From: Pogonophryne albipinna
Taxonomy: Eukaryota; Chordata; Actinopteri; Perciformes; Artedidraconidae
Reading direction: 5' to 3'
Assembly (NCBI GenBank): GCA_028583405.1
Contig: CM053264.1
Coordinates: 6,451,530-6,515,529, forward strand
DNA length: 64,000 nucleotides
The notes beneath the pieces were generated by a model that did no database searches, was not told the origin of the DNA, and saw only the letters and a program-made list of their open reading frames with translations. Position 1 is the first letter of the stretch; every line of letters begins with the position of its first letter. This document shows, piece by piece, positions 30,701 through 40,473 of this stretch. The translations under genes were made by a program, and so were the position numbers.

Positions 30701-33700
30701 TGTACTAGATGTGAACGTATGGAATTTCTCATGTCTTTTAACTATACACGCTGTCTTTGTCAGTCATTCCTCCCTTAAATCTGGAGCCCAGCTGGGTCCT
30801 CAGCACAGGTCAGTGGGTAGGCAGAGAATTGAAGGTGAATGCATGAAATGGGGTCAAACGGGGTCAACGCTTTTAAGCACAAACAGCTCACAGCTCACCT
30901 TTGGTCCAGGGAGACCCTCTCCGATCTGTCCTCTTTCTCCTTGGACTCCCTGTGACCCTTGAGGCCCCTGAATAAAACAAAACGATGTGCATGACCACAA
31001 GAGGAACATAAAAAATGACCTCTTTTACAATATACTGTACTGTGTGTGTGAGGGTTACACGTGGGGATTGCAAAGCAGAAGACATGTTAGATGATCAAGG
31101 GTCAGACAGACGGATCCAACTTTGATTTTGTTTTAACAGCTTCCTCATTCAAAATGATCGTAAACATTTAAGAATTTACAGATTAAAACCGACTAATTGA
31201 TTTAGCATTAACAGGTGTTTGAACCTGCTAATTGATCCATCTAAAGTAGTCAGCAACAAATGAGAAGCCTTCATTTATTGCTTTTGTATGAAACCAAAGA
31301 CCCAGTGTGAACTCTGCCGGTAGATCTGTCTGTTATTATTTTAATCTGTAAGTGTGCGGTACAGCACTTGAGGTACACAGTAGCGTCAGAAACAGGGGGC
31401 TTCCTACTCACCGGTGGTCCAGGCTCGCCAAGTCCCTGAGGACCAGAAGGCCCTGTAGGCCCGTGGTAACCCACAGCACCCTGATTGGTAGGGAGCGACA
31501 TGAATGCAGGGTGAGACACAGGTGCTTTATTATGTTCCCATGACTTCATTTTCCAAAACAATAGGATGAAGACTGTACCTTGGGTCCCGGAAGGCCGATC
31601 CCAGTTTCCCCTTGGATTCCAGGTGGTCCAGAAAGTCCCCTTTCCCCCTATAAAACACAGGCAGGGAGAGACATGTGCTGATACCAGAGGAGATGCACAC
31701 GCTGCTGTGTGAGTCCTGGGTCAGGGGTAGGACACCATGGGACATCAGTGAAGCTGACCAGAACCTAGATCCTCCCTCTCCACTTTCTCTTCCTCTAATT
31801 GAAGCTTCTTTAAAAGGGGGTTTAGACATGTATAATGGGATCCCTCCATTCCTTTTGTCAAGATTGTATTGGTAAAGAATGCAATTATTTACTCCGAGGC
31901 TGTAAATCATGGCCATGGTGTGCAGCAGGAGGCGTGAGGAAGGTGTGGAAATGTTAGCGAGCGCATACCGGCACTTTTCTTTTTCACTTCCCTTGCCCTT
32001 TCAGGCAAGTCGGGGCGATGTTTAGAACCAGACATTAGTCTGCCTTTCAGGTGAAATAGAATGACAGCCAGACAATCAACATGAACATTCTTCCAAAAAT
32101 AATTAGGGAGGGAACACTTGCTGGGGAGTGTGGGCTCATAGCAGAATTGGCAGCTGTAACACGAGAGGGGGCCTAAAAAGTAGGGAAGGACAAATAAGCT
32201 GACGGGTAATAACAGATGAGGCACTTCAAAGAGGCTTCAAATGTTCCACTGGTGACGGATCATAACTCACAAATATGTGTTTGAATGTATGATCAGCTTG
32301 TAGGCCACCTGACGTTTCTGATGTTATTTATGCCCAGGATCATCTGATTAATTCCAAACGCATTTTAAATGTCAACTTCAAACTTCAAATGTGGGAAGAG
32401 AAACCCTCAGGAACAGAAATAACACTTTATTACGTCTGAGTTCTCACATTTTATATTCTTACACATGCAGCAACACCTTTTTTCAGCTCTGCAATGCCAC
32501 AGGTAACGCTCATGATCCTGGTTCTGATGAATCCCCTGACTATGAAAGACACTTAATTGGAACCAGACTTGACAAGAAAAATAAATAAAATCAGTATCCT
32601 TCAGATATCCATCTGGTTTTGGAGAAGGGGAAAGTCTTTGGCACACAGTAAATCCAAGTGTGTATGTAAAGGAAGGGCCAGTTGGAAACTAGAAAGTATG
32701 ATATGCTGCTTTTGTAGTTTCCTTTTGTTCTTAACACTTCCCAGATTCAGAGGTTTGGTTCGATTTAAAAAGCATCAAGACTGAAGAATACTTACTTTTT
32801 TACCCATTGGACCTTCAGGCCCATTGTCGCCAGGTGGACCAACTGAACCCTGTAATGTGAAGAAGAGAGAGAAGGTTACACATGGGCATTGAAAAGTAGA
32901 AATTAGTAGATGAAGAATGATCAGAATGGATAGCATTTCAGATTTAGCAAATGGTGAATTGGATGTTGTGATATATTTCACCTGAAGTCCACGATTTCCT
33001 CTTGGGCCAAGTGTACCTTCAGGACCCTAGAAAAGGTGTTAAAACAATTATAGTCCATGAAAATAATAGACAATATTAGAAGCAGAAAGAAAACAGGGTT
33101 GAGTAAAAATGATCGAGCATCAATGAAAGCAATGACAAAAACCAAAGATATTGTGACAAAAGGTTAGACTTGGTGTTAAATGATAACAACATTAAGCAGC
33201 ACGTACTCTGTCTCCCTTAATTCCAGGAGTGCCACACTCCCCTCTCTCTCCCTGTAAGAGAAGGAGAAGCAGTTTAGTAAAGCGTCATCTTGCATCATTT
33301 CAAGTTTATGACACAGATTTCCAGGAGAGCAATTTATCTTGGAAAATGGGTTTTAATATCCCAGCCAGATGCTGGTGAGCAAAGCCTAACTAGATGGGAC
33401 TTACTTAATTAAATTCCTTTAAAAGAAAAGTAACTACAGATTCTAGCAGACAGGCTTGACATTAAATACAGATGAAGAAAAGGAGAACAAAAGGCCATGA
33501 TATTTCAAAGTCTTTCCTGTGAGCGTTTCCTTTCAAGGCCTTGGAAACATAATTCTTCACTCTCTCTGACTGTTGCATATTTTACACAAGCGTGGGAATC
33601 TGATAATCTATAGAGAGACCGCACAGTAAATAGAATCCATACAATACCTTCTCTCCTTTGTATCCAGATTTCCCCTGTGTGTACAAAACAGTCATGTTAA

Positions 33701-36700
33701 GTCAGAAGGAGACAGACACAAAACACTGCCACACAAAACCCAGAAAAATAGTTGTCATAATTGTCAAATAATTACAGTTTGTTTATCTGTACTTGTCAAT
33801 TTTGACTTAATCCCAAGTTGATTGAAGACACTAAACTCACCTCAGATCCTTCCCGACCAGGAAGTCCACTGAGCCCACCCTCACCCTAAGGGAGAGAGGA
33901 ATATTAGTTTTACAAGGAAAGGCCTCCTGGTTTGTACGAGAAGTTTCTTGTCTCGAACCGGTAGTGAATGAGTGATTGTTTAACGGGGGAACACCTTGTG
34001 TCCTTTCGTGCCGGGGTTTCCATCTTCTCCAGGACGGCCCTTCTTGCCCTGTGTAGAAAATAATGGAAGTAAAATAACTGAATAAAAACAAATCATACAA
34101 TTGTACCCCTAATACATCCTTATTTTCTACATACAAAACATATTAAGGTAAGCTTTAGCCACTTTATAAAAGTGGTTATGCAGGAAATAACATGTGATAC
34201 TTTTAAACCTAATATAAAGAGCTTTAAATCAATAATAATAAAGAACATCCAACTTAGCCTGCAGCAGGTTATCTTAGCATAAAGGCTAACATTTATTAAT
34301 AAGCCTGTGAGCTGTTAATAGGCTGAATAAGGTTTATGCTAAGCTAACTAGCTGTAGCTTCATATTTCCTGACAGACATAAGTGGTAGAAATCTTCTCAT
34401 CTGACTGAGCAAGAAAGTGAATTGGTGTAAATCCCAAAATATTCAACTATACCTTTAAGTTTGGCAACTATTTTAAATAAGGGAACAGCTTTAACTTGTA
34501 GCGTAGCTATTCATCCATGTTTTGCTTTAGCTGCTAATAGAAGAGTCTTTTTTTCTTGTTAGCTGCCTTGTGTTCTGCGATACGCAATTCAAGAGATATT
34601 TTTCTTGACCCCTCGGCTCCATGTAGCAGCAACATGTTGTGCAGCTCTGGTGAAGTCTGGGCGCAGATGAGTCAGAGGGGTTATCCAGTTGTCTGCATGT
34701 GTGTGAGAGGAATCACCCCAACAACTGTCTGGCTCTTCTCTCTGTTCCCATGCATCGTGCATGTTGTTCTCTTTCAAATATCTCCCTGTCTGTCAGTGTG
34801 ATGCGGCTGATGTGAAACAGCTTTTGTTCGGAGCATTACGTTTAAAGGGGTAATTACTCTGTTCTCATCCTGTGAAAATACATCAAAGCCCAACCACTAC
34901 GTCTAATTGCCGCTGACCTTCACTTCACAAAGGCATTGGCAGAAGAAGAAAGTTGTGCATGTAACCTCCTATCCAGAGAGCATTTGTCCTCAGACAATCC
35001 CAAGTGGCTGGGTTCTTTGGAAAGACATGATCCTCCTGATTACCCATGTAATGTCTGTTTAGGCCTGTTCTCAATAAACTGTAAGAGGAATGCAAGGTAT
35101 TTGCTTTACTAACACTGCTGCAGGGAAACCGAGATACTCAAAACCGCATGATTTACTAAAGCTCCCCAAAACCCTGCAATTATGTAGCCTGTTGGCATCG
35201 AGGGAGCCTTTTGTCAGCTGTGCTGTCCTCTACAGCGCTTCAGTTGGAAGTGATGGTTTTTATGGGCAGCAGCAGACAACATGTGGTTTCAAGATAACAT
35301 AATCTTACTGTATGTAGCAGAGGAGGTCCAAAATAGAACCATACAAAGTGAAATATTAAGTTATTGAGATGACCGGTACGCAGCATTACTGTGTTCCTTC
35401 TACAAGAAAATAGCATGACGATATCTATCTAAAGTTGAGGGGACAACCAGAAGTATGAGATCTTTTCCTTACAGTATATTAATAGCAACAAATAATGTAT
35501 ATTTTTGAACCAATAGTTTAATACATAATACTATGCTCATAGTTGTGAAAATATAACGTTATCATTCTTAGTTTCCAAAGCTAACGCTGGGATTACATAT
35601 TCAGCTTTTGTTCTGGTACAAAAAACAAGTGCTAACAAGCTAACAAGTGGCTAAATGATCAACAGTTTGAAATCAAATGACGCAAAAAAAGATACTTCTG
35701 ACTTTTTCAAAGTGTCTATAATGAAATTAAAATGATCCCTTCCAATAAATTCTGATATATGAATGAACAATAACTTAATAATCATAATGATGTATTCATG
35801 TATACTCACAGCAGGGCCGCTGGGTCCCCTCTCACCCTTGTCACAAGCACACTTGCTCTGGGCCAGAGGACACTTCAAACACGGGGAAAGAAGAGTCAGA
35901 CATTTGGGGACATAAATCAAGAAATGTGCAAAGAAAAAAGCTCAGTCATGAGACTTACCCCTTCATCTGCCAGAGCCGTCTGTGGAGCAAGAAACAAAAG
36001 AATGTCAAGACGTTGTCAGACTGAGCCCATATGGTTCATGTATCCCCCCCCCCCCCCCCCCCCCCCCAGCACACACTGTCAGAGCAGATCACAGGAATCA
36101 AAGACTACAATTGAGATATTGTCAAAGTAGACAGATGGATGACTCTCAGCTTATTCCGTGGTCCCTGTTAAACCAGACAGTAAAGCGGATACATCCATTT
36201 TGAAAAGAAGATACAACCCGGAGGTTTATGGTCCCAAAGTGATGAACATGCAGAAATAAAAACATCTTTGTTCCAGCGGCCATCAATCAGATGAACAAAG
36301 TTGTACAGATACTATGAAAGCAATACTTGTTTATTATCATTTTATTTTCGTGGTTTAGGTTATGATTGTTGTGGTATTTTGTTTGTCTAAAGATGGATGC
36401 CTATCTGTCTTAGGCAACCCAAAATCTACCTACGTACAAATAACCTAAACCATTTACTTCTGGTCTCAAAGTTAGATTGTAAGATTGAATTAGCACCTGA
36501 TACCCAAACACCCAATTAAACGTGTCCACAGCTGGCTTGGGTTCAGGCCTTCGACCTCCTCCACCTGTTTCTGCGAGTGGATTCACATCCTTCGTTTCCT
36601 CGTCTTGGCAAAGCTCCGATTTTCACCAGACACTTTGTTTTTCTCTTCAAAGCTAACCACATTCTCTACACAAGGAGGAATGGTCACAATTCCAATGAGA

Positions 36701-39700
36701 CGAAAAACAAACCACATGCATTGATGGGTAAAACATCCTCGCTAAGCATTCAGGGGATGTGTCGGGTGTCTGAAGACGACAGACAGGGGAGTGATGTGGT
36801 CAAATGCTGAGACTGAAAGATTAAAGACAGTGTCTCACAGAGGAACTTTCTGATGCACATGGAGGGCAATGAGAGGAAAGTGTGCTGCTGGGCTCTTGCA
36901 TGCCAGCAGAATTGCAGGCTGTCAGGATCAATGCTGTCGAAGCCTTGATGCAACCTTTCTATAAAGTTTCCCCTTATCATATTTGGACGTATACCACCTG
37001 TGTCAACATTAAGAGTTTGAAGTGGTGTCTGTGGAGCTGGTAGAAAAATGTAGCGTGCATGCATGTTCATGCTGTGCTCTCACTGCACCCGATTTTCCCA
37101 CAAGGAGTTTTATAACGCGGAGCATATGTTACAGCCAGCAGCGCGGTTGTGTCTGCAGGATGTTGCTGCGCAGCACATGTTCTAATTATGTCAGTGGAAA
37201 TTAATCGTCAGTTCATGGAAGTGACCCAAATCACTCACGATAAAAAACTGGGAATGAAGACAAACTTTGTCTTGGGGTAATTCCCAACACACGCTTGGGC
37301 GAAATAGAATTTTCAAAGAGATTTTTTCGCCCAACTGAGTGAATCAGGATGCATTTATCTTACAGTGATGACAGCAGAACTGTTACTATGGCAGCAGGTG
37401 GCAGGTGTACATCCGTGATGTAATGAGGTAAAAAATGAAGCAGTGGGTTTTGTAGGGACTTGCTTTTTGGGGGAATGAAGAAGTTAGAGAAGCTAAAAAT
37501 CTAGTTTACATTACTGGTAATAAACAAAAAATAAAAATATATGCAATTACACAAATGATTAAAGTACCTTTGTAATTTATGTTTACCCAAGTCAATGACT
37601 TTATAATGCATAGCATCTAAAACCAGAAAGCTAATTGGACCAATGTCACTTTTGAAAATTTGGTTTCAAATCTGAAACAAAAACAAAGTGAATGTTTACT
37701 CACAATCTCCTTGATGAATTTATCCACAATGCTTCGGTCCTGCAGGTTGTGAAGGTAGCGGGAGGCAGGGGAGCTAGCGATTAGCCGCAGCTGGGCTACG
37801 TTGGCCTGCTCGTTGGCTTCAGGTGTGATGCCGATGGTGAAGAATCGGACGCCCTGGTTTTTGGCATCAGCCACGGCAGAAAATATATCTGGGTTCCTCG
37901 GGTGTGAGACGCCATCGAAGAGCAGGACGGCCACCTTGATGCTGCTGGGACCCGACTCCTCCAGGTAGATACGGGTGAGGTTGGTGATGGCGTAGGTGGT
38001 GTAGGTGCCGTGACCGATGTACGCGATGGGTGTGATTCGAGCCTTGAAGTCTTCAATACCCCTCCACTGTTTGAAGGTCTGCTCTATGATGACATGGCTG
38101 CTGTACTGGAGGAGGGCGGCCCTGGAGCTGAGGCCCCGGCCCGTCTGCAGCCGAAGGTTCTGGAGCCGGCCCATCACGTCCGAGGCGAAGCGCTTCTCCT
38201 GGGCATGGTTGTCCTTGGCGCTCTCCGAGCTGTCGATCATGAAGGCTATCTCCAAACTGCAATCTTCATCTATGAGTGCTAAGGAAGGAAGAGAAGAAAT
38301 CTTAGCAATGATATCAAAAGAAAGAAGTAAGGGTTTGCACTGATTCAGACAGCCGCTTTGGACAATTATTTTGAATTACAGTGAAGCATTTTCGTGGAAT
38401 TGTTCGCTCAATGTGACTGAAAAGCAATTGATTCATTTGAGAGTTGGACCTTATGTGGTGTTTTGCGCTAAGCTAACGTTAGCTCACTTTCAACGTTGCT
38501 CTAGCTGCAATAGCCGCAACTACTGTTAGCTAACATCCTTTCAGCCCTGTGGTCAGAGGAATGGAGAGCCTAACAGGTGATTTGGTGGTTGCCTATCAAC
38601 AATCACAAAAAACAACCCAGTATAATCGGGGCCTTATTTATTTTCTTCAGTTTGGTGAGAAGATCTAACACTCTTTACACTGGTTAGCTTAGACTGTAAA
38701 CAAGGGGAAACTGTTTAAAAGGATTGCATACCATTACTTTTTGGCATTTCATCATAAGATGATATTTGTAATTGCTTCTGATGAAGAAAACAAACCAACA
38801 AGTTAACTGCACATGATGTATTATTCATGAGTTGTCTGTTGCCAAGTTACTTGTCTGGACCTTTACAATCAAAACACATCTTTAATTACTCTCATATCAA
38901 CACAGTATGGCTGTTCAACTCGTCTGAACAAGATATATTGTAGTTGGTTTGTGGAAAAACACTTTCATATCCAGCCAAATATATAGATCACGTCTTCACA
39001 GCCAAATGGATTTTATGAGTCAGGGAGAAATCTTTATCTATGGAGCCTTCAGGAGGAGTAAAGATGATTTACTGACTATTTAGGCTCTATAGGCTTCCCT
39101 TTCCGGAAAAGTGTGATAAGTTCATGAATGTGACATACATTTTGAAGAGGGAATAAAAGCAACTTAACTTGCCGCACCAACCTTCAGCAAAGGAAGGAGG
39201 TCACAGATGTAATAGAGGCTGAGGATAAATCACATTAATCTTGGCGGAAATATGTCACCGAGAGAATGCGCCTGGGGAACCAGGATTCTGAGCGTATAAA
39301 ACATTTGGGTAACAGAGCACTGATCGGTCACACAGGAGATGGATGGCTCCGAGACGCCTTCGAGATATGATCAATCCGAGTGGATTGCATCCTCCAGCGA
39401 TGTCCTTGTTGAGTATCATGTTCGATTTTTTTTTTTTACCTGTGGCAGCAGCTTTTTCTCTCGGTGATGAAAAAAGTGAAAGATGTTCTGCCTTCACAAA
39501 TTCCATGCCACTTTACCTAGTTGTATCAGTGTAAAATAGCCAATGAAACAGCCCCAGGGCAAATGTAGAGAAAATACTTACATTTCTGCGGTATGGAATT
39601 GGAGGGAACTACTTTGAGCTTCTTCTTGGTGGTCACCACCTCTTCCTCATAGTCTTCACCATAGTCCTGTGCACAGAGACCTTGAAGTCCCCACAGGAGC

Positions 39701-39726
39701 AGGAGCCAGTGCAGAGAAGGCAGCAT
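13387..39726 (-). CDS. col28a1: Collagen type XXVIII alpha chain (whole gene span)
   Basis: I traced 34 coding exons with compatible phases. Their lengths sum to 3657 bases, i.e. 1218 residues plus stop (about 1125 in the human protein, from memory). Order: signal peptide (1-19), acidic stretch [12 protein letters not shown]1 (about 55-240, MIDAS DSSES at 64-68), a short Cys linker (C248, C255, C257), a collagenous region (260-790) with regular one-residue imperfections, VWA2 (about 804-988, MIDAS DSSES at 820-824), an Asn/Gly- then Ser/Thr-rich linker, and a C-terminal Kunitz domain (1164-1214). This VWA-collagen-VWA-Kunitz order is diagnostic of type XXVIII collagen, a secreted extracellular-matrix protein. 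The collagenous length of 531 is close to the 528 I recall for the mammalian chain, so no exon seems missing. The ATG follows an acceptor (tatctctcag), implying an upstream non-coding exon. The symbol is by family; synteny with klhl41 would also fit col28a2. Confidence 0.92.
14815..15022 (-). CDS. col28 penultimate exon: Ser-rich linker
   Basis: It encodes about 69 residues joining the second VWA region to the Kunitz domain. It includes a run of serines encoded by TCC/TCT/TCA codons and no cysteine. The acceptor (gaagtcag) has a poor pyrimidine tract. The proposed donor GTGCAC is weak but keeps the phase needed by the Kunitz exon, and the total coding length stays a multiple of three. The exon end is the least certain boundary in the gene. 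Confidence 0.65.
15111..15403 (-). CDS. col28 exon after VWA2: Asn/Gly and STGS repeats
   Basis: Reading from the acceptor gtcttag, it begins [16 protein letters not shown] (the end of the VWA2 module), passes an Asn/Gly/Tyr-rich stretch, and finishes in four to five STGS units encoded by a 12-bp tandem repeat. The donor is CAT|GTAAGG. The linker is intrinsically disordered in character and probably poorly conserved. Confidence 0.85.
15116..15171 (-). repeat. 12-bp coding minisatellite (STGS)n
   Basis: The plus-strand unit ctgtgctggacc is repeated about 4.7 times without change inside a coding exon. Each unit adds four residues, so copy-number changes keep the frame. Confidence 0.95.
15928..16485 (-). 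CDS. col28 exon: second VWA domain
   Basis: A single 558-base exon with a good acceptor (gtgcttccag) and donor (GTTAGA). It carries the whole second von Willebrand A domain: beta-A strand [12 protein letters not shown] with the MIDAS DxSxS, the TYTGTAI threonine loop, and the [13 protein letters not shown] segment supplying the third MIDAS aspartate. All metal-site residues are present, so ligand binding is plausible. Confidence 0.94.
16598..35979 (-). CDS. col28 exons for the linkers and triple helix
   Basis: Exons, 5' to 3': 35959-35979, 35810-35872, 33995-34048, 33841-33885, 33648-33674, 33207-33251, 32982-33026, 32796-32849, 31579-31647, 31412-31480, 30899-30967, 24016-24084, 23294-23362, 22430-22498, 22229-22297, 22073-22144, 21278-21346, 21090-21161, 20885-20953, 20119-20187, 19699-19767, 18939-19007, 18531-18599, 17455-17523, 17276-17344, 17103-17183, 16933-16968, 16598-16634. 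The early helical exons are 54, 45 or 27 bases, as in fibrillar collagens. The next seventeen are 69 or 72 bases. Fifteen are 69 bases, and fourteen of these encode five Gly-X-Y triplets, a two-residue Gly-X, then two triplets. The exon at 23294 ends in a GC rather than GT donor. The last listed exon carries the [13 protein letters not shown] linker to VWA2. Confidence 0.92.
17524..18530. other. col28 intron, no recognised content
   Basis: AT-rich intronic sequence between two 69-base collagen exons. I see no element ends or coding frames. Confidence 0.5.
19123..19432. mobile_element. Small TTAA-flanked MITE in a col28 intron
   Basis: The element begins aggaatagacattttg after a TTAA (19119-19122). 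It ends with the imperfect complement (gttgaagtatccct) before another TTAA (19433-19436). The termini read TTAAAGG, as in T2/Kolobok-type miniature elements. The interior has the gctaagctaa motif common in fish dispersed repeats. Confidence 0.6.
21350..21383. repeat. (AC)n tract at a col28 splice acceptor
   Basis: About 16 AC units. On the gene strand this is a TG tract ending in ttcag immediately before the 69-base exon 21278-21346, standing where a polypyrimidine tract normally lies. Confidence 0.95.
22499..23293. other. col28 intron with a short dispersed repeat
   Basis: Mostly AT-rich. Around 22960-23020 there is a fragment of the teleost repeat rich in agtacttgagtaaagta. The 5' end of this intron (gene strand, at 23293) uses a GC donor. 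Confidence 0.5.
24085..25586. other. Large col28 intron, first part: mixed repeat remnants
   Basis: This is part of a 6.8-kb intron. Around 24290-24400 there is an old GC-rich element remnant containing the palindrome gttgcccgggcaac. A (GT)n tract lies at about 24721-24780. At about 25005-25032 the sequence tttgacccg...acaggagggttaa resembles the right end of the TTAA element at 45682-46578 without its partner end. No coding exon of the collagen appears here. Confidence 0.5.
25587..27503. mobile_element. Non-autonomous hAT-like element in col28 intron
   Basis: The termini are cagtgttggg and cccaacactg, flanked by a perfect 8-bp duplication, gttgactg (25579-25586 and 27504-27511). The subterminal regions are rich in gtaac/gttac motifs, typical of this fish hAT-derived family. 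I see no transposase frame across the 1917 bases, so the copy is likely mobilised in trans or dead. Confidence 0.85.
27512..30898. other. Large col28 intron, remainder
   Basis: Non-coding. At about 28770-28915 lies a copy of a teleost dispersed repeat (tacttttacttaagtaac). At 29321-29342 there is a C-rich, A-interrupted tract. I see no further exons, and the flanking 69-base exons are in matching phase, so none is required. Confidence 0.55.
31648..32795. other. col28 intron, no recognised content
   Basis: Non-coding intron separating the run of 69-base exons from the shorter helical exons upstream. No element ends were found. Confidence 0.5.
34142..34457. repeat. Teleost dispersed repeat in col28 intron
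   Basis: The right part (gctaagctaactagctgtag, cttctcatctgactgagcaa) matches a repeat I recognise as common in fish introns. It ends in a TTAA-type terminus (tacctttaa). The left boundary is approximate. Confidence 0.5.
34458..35809. other. col28 intron, no recognised content
   Basis: Non-coding sequence between the first and second helical exons. I see nothing specific. Confidence 0.5.
36044..36067. repeat. Poly(C) tract of 24
   Basis: A pure homopolymer run of 24 C in the intron after the col28 VWA1 exon. The exact length may be affected by sequencing or assembly. Confidence 0.9.
36068..37703. other. col28 intron after VWA1, no recognised content
   Basis: Non-coding sequence downstream of the VWA1 exon donor. 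No exon with matching phase is seen besides the 21-base exon at 35959-35979. Confidence 0.5.
37704..38278 (-). CDS. col28 exon 2: first VWA domain
   Basis: A 575-base exon encodes the first von Willebrand A domain with a complete MIDAS (DSSES, the GTYTTYAI threonine loop, and the [10 protein letters not shown] aspartate). The acceptor is ccttccttag and the donor GAGATT|GTGAGT. It begins with a short linker including Cys55. The residue after the first MIDAS block is charged ([10 protein letters not shown]). Confidence 0.94.
38279..39581. other. col28 intron 1, no recognised content
   Basis: Non-coding sequence containing scattered gctaacgttagct-type fragments of dispersed fish repeats around 38460-38540. 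Confidence 0.5.
39582..39726 (-). CDS. col28 exon 1: signal peptide and acidic N-terminus
   Basis: It encodes 48 residues: a hydrophobic signal peptide ([16 protein letters not shown]) with likely cleavage after GLCA, then DYGEDYEEE, where the tyrosines next to acidic residues look like sulfation sites, and a Lys-rich stretch. The donor AAAT|GTAAGT is strong. The acceptor tatctctcag lies seven bases before the ATG. Confidence 0.9.
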
Positions 39727-40422
39727 GACTTCCCTGAGAGATAAAGAGAAGACACAGATAGATAAAAAGACCCTGACACGTCCTCACATTTTAATACCTT
39801 CCAGAAAAAAACCTCAGAGAACAAGCTTTAACAAGCATGAGGGTTTGAGACTCAGGCATCAGGCATGCATAACTCACAATGTTGCTGACTTAGCTTTCCA
39901 ATGTATTCAGCTCTATAAAGCTCTCCTGGCAGTGAGGAAGTTCAGGAAAAGTGCAAGTAGGGAAAAGGAGAAGGATTCTTCATTCAGAGTTAGTTTGTTT
40001 CCATGTCCTGAGCATCCAGCCGAGTGTCCTCTTCCAGGGATGGATCCTGATTGAGTCTGAAGGTCAAGGCACGTAGAGGGGACACCAGCAGCAGCGGCAG
40101 TGGCAGTGTGTTACTAAAGGTTCAGACTGTATTCTGCATCCAATGAGACTCAATTCAAGCCATTCAAAACTGGCAGTAAATTAAGGGAAGTCCAGCCCTC
40201 TTTCAAAATCACTCACTCCCATGTAGGGGAGTGTGTGGGAGGGGTACAGCGTATAGACAGCCCTCATCATGACAGAGCAATGAGTGCCCCCCCTTCCTAT
40301 TTCTTGTGTCATTTTGTATTTGTGCTGGATTATTTAAAAACAGGGAGTGAAAGCAAATCCCCTGGGAATAAAAGCAATGTGTCAAAGACAGCTGGTTAGA
40401 ATTCAAACATGTTTTCAATGTG

Positions 40423-40473
40423 TTGGGTTAGGGTTAGGTGGGGTTAGGTGGGGTTAGGTTAGGTTAGGGTTAA
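40423..40473. repeat. Telomere-like GGGTTA tract
   Basis: A 51-base run of gggtta, aggt and gggg variants of the vertebrate telomere repeat. It is short and degenerate. Confidence 0.85.
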
